A DNA stretch of 64,000 nt from Alphaproteobacteria bacterium (lineage in GTDB: Bacteria > Pseudomonadota > Alphaproteobacteria > SHNJ01). Below the pieces are notes generated by a model. The model did not search any database. It saw only the letters and a list, made by a program, of their open reading frames with translations, and was not told the origin of the DNA. The stretch covers positions 1 through 64,000 of the forward strand of contig SHNJ01000031.1 of the NCBI GenBank assembly GCA_004295055.1. Reading direction: 5' to 3'. Made by a program: the position numbers and the translations under genes. Shown in pieces: positions 63,895 through 64,000 of the stretch; within the stretch, counting starts at the first letter, position 1; every line of letters begins with the position of its first letter.

Positions 63895-64000
63895 CGCCAT
63901 TAAATTGCAAGTTATTGCCGACGAATCGGGCAGCCGGATTGACCGGCTGTTGCTGAAACATTTTCCGCAATTGAATTTCGTCGCGGTGCAGAAATTGCTG
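63887..64000 (+). CDS. RluC/RluD-type pseudouridine synthase, start only
   Basis: The first 38 codons are in the window (MSNAIKLQVIADESGSRIDR...). DESGSRIDRLLLKHFPQLNF followed by VQKLL is the N-terminal S4 RNA-binding domain of RluA/RluC/RluD enzymes, which convert uridines of 23S rRNA. The catalytic domain is beyond the right edge, so the exact enzyme cannot be named. The ATG overlaps the upstream stop (ATGAGTAA). Confidence 0.7.
   Translation, partial: MSNAIKLQVIADESGSRIDRLLLKHFPQLNFVAVQKLL

Overview
The window looks like a chromosome segment of a Gram-negative alphaproteobacterium of moderate GC content. It carries outer-membrane genes (lpxC, bamD, mlaA, mlaC). The blocks GatB/YqeY-dnaG-rpoD and lpxC-bamD-recN-ligA, and a continuous str/S10/spc/alpha ribosomal cluster without rpoBC, fit that class. 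I cannot name the genus. A deep-branching or uncultured lineage is plausible because many accessory ORFs are unfamiliar and EF-Tu has an unusual switch I.

Layout. 1-1759 is the 5' part of a large minus-strand gene with a pilin-like N-terminus; it runs off the left edge and is open throughout. 2.0-7.7 kb holds the GatB/YqeY gene, dnaG, a hypothetical gene, rpoD and yjbQ. 7.8-13.0 kb is an accessory stretch of unrecognised proteins around a tRNA(CAU), with several strong intergenic inverted repeats. 13.2-18.3 kb holds ettA, a Pro/Ala-rich membrane protein with tandem repeats, and a SIMPL-domain protein. 18.3-18.8 kb is a small element with perfect 28-bp terminal inverted repeats around a DUF559 nuclease-like gene. 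Then come mlaA-mlaC, a methionine operon (ArsR-methyltransferase fusion, metF, metE), an 847-residue orphan, small hypothetical genes and a UvrD helicase. 31-42.5 kb holds a membrane protein, a methyltransferase with an unresolved start, prmA, an M24 aminopeptidase, and the minus-strand lpxC-bamD-recN-ligA block interrupted by a YafQ/DinJ-like toxin-antitoxin pair. 43.1-63.0 kb is the ribosomal supercluster rpsL to rplQ, including secY, adk, tuf, fusA and rpoA. The right edge has a hypothetical gene and the start of an RluC/RluD-type pseudouridine synthase.

The most unexpected material is non-coding. (1) Between rpsK and rpoA, two hairpins carry loops that are complementary over 10 consecutive bases, a candidate kissing-loop RNA just before the rpoA ribosome site. 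(2) Three ribosomal-operon gaps hold facing arrays of degenerate 7-base repeats, G-rich then C-rich, that can fold into long hairpins; one ends four bases before the rplC start codon. (3) The DUF559 element has two ORF-less look-alikes in the window. The copy between rplO and secY keeps the same order of inverted-repeat parts with the gene missing, as expected for a non-autonomous derivative.

Functionally, the right half is core translation, protein export and transcription. The left half combines replication and transcription initiation (DnaG, RpoD), envelope maintenance, methionine synthesis, DNA repair and lineage-specific proteins.
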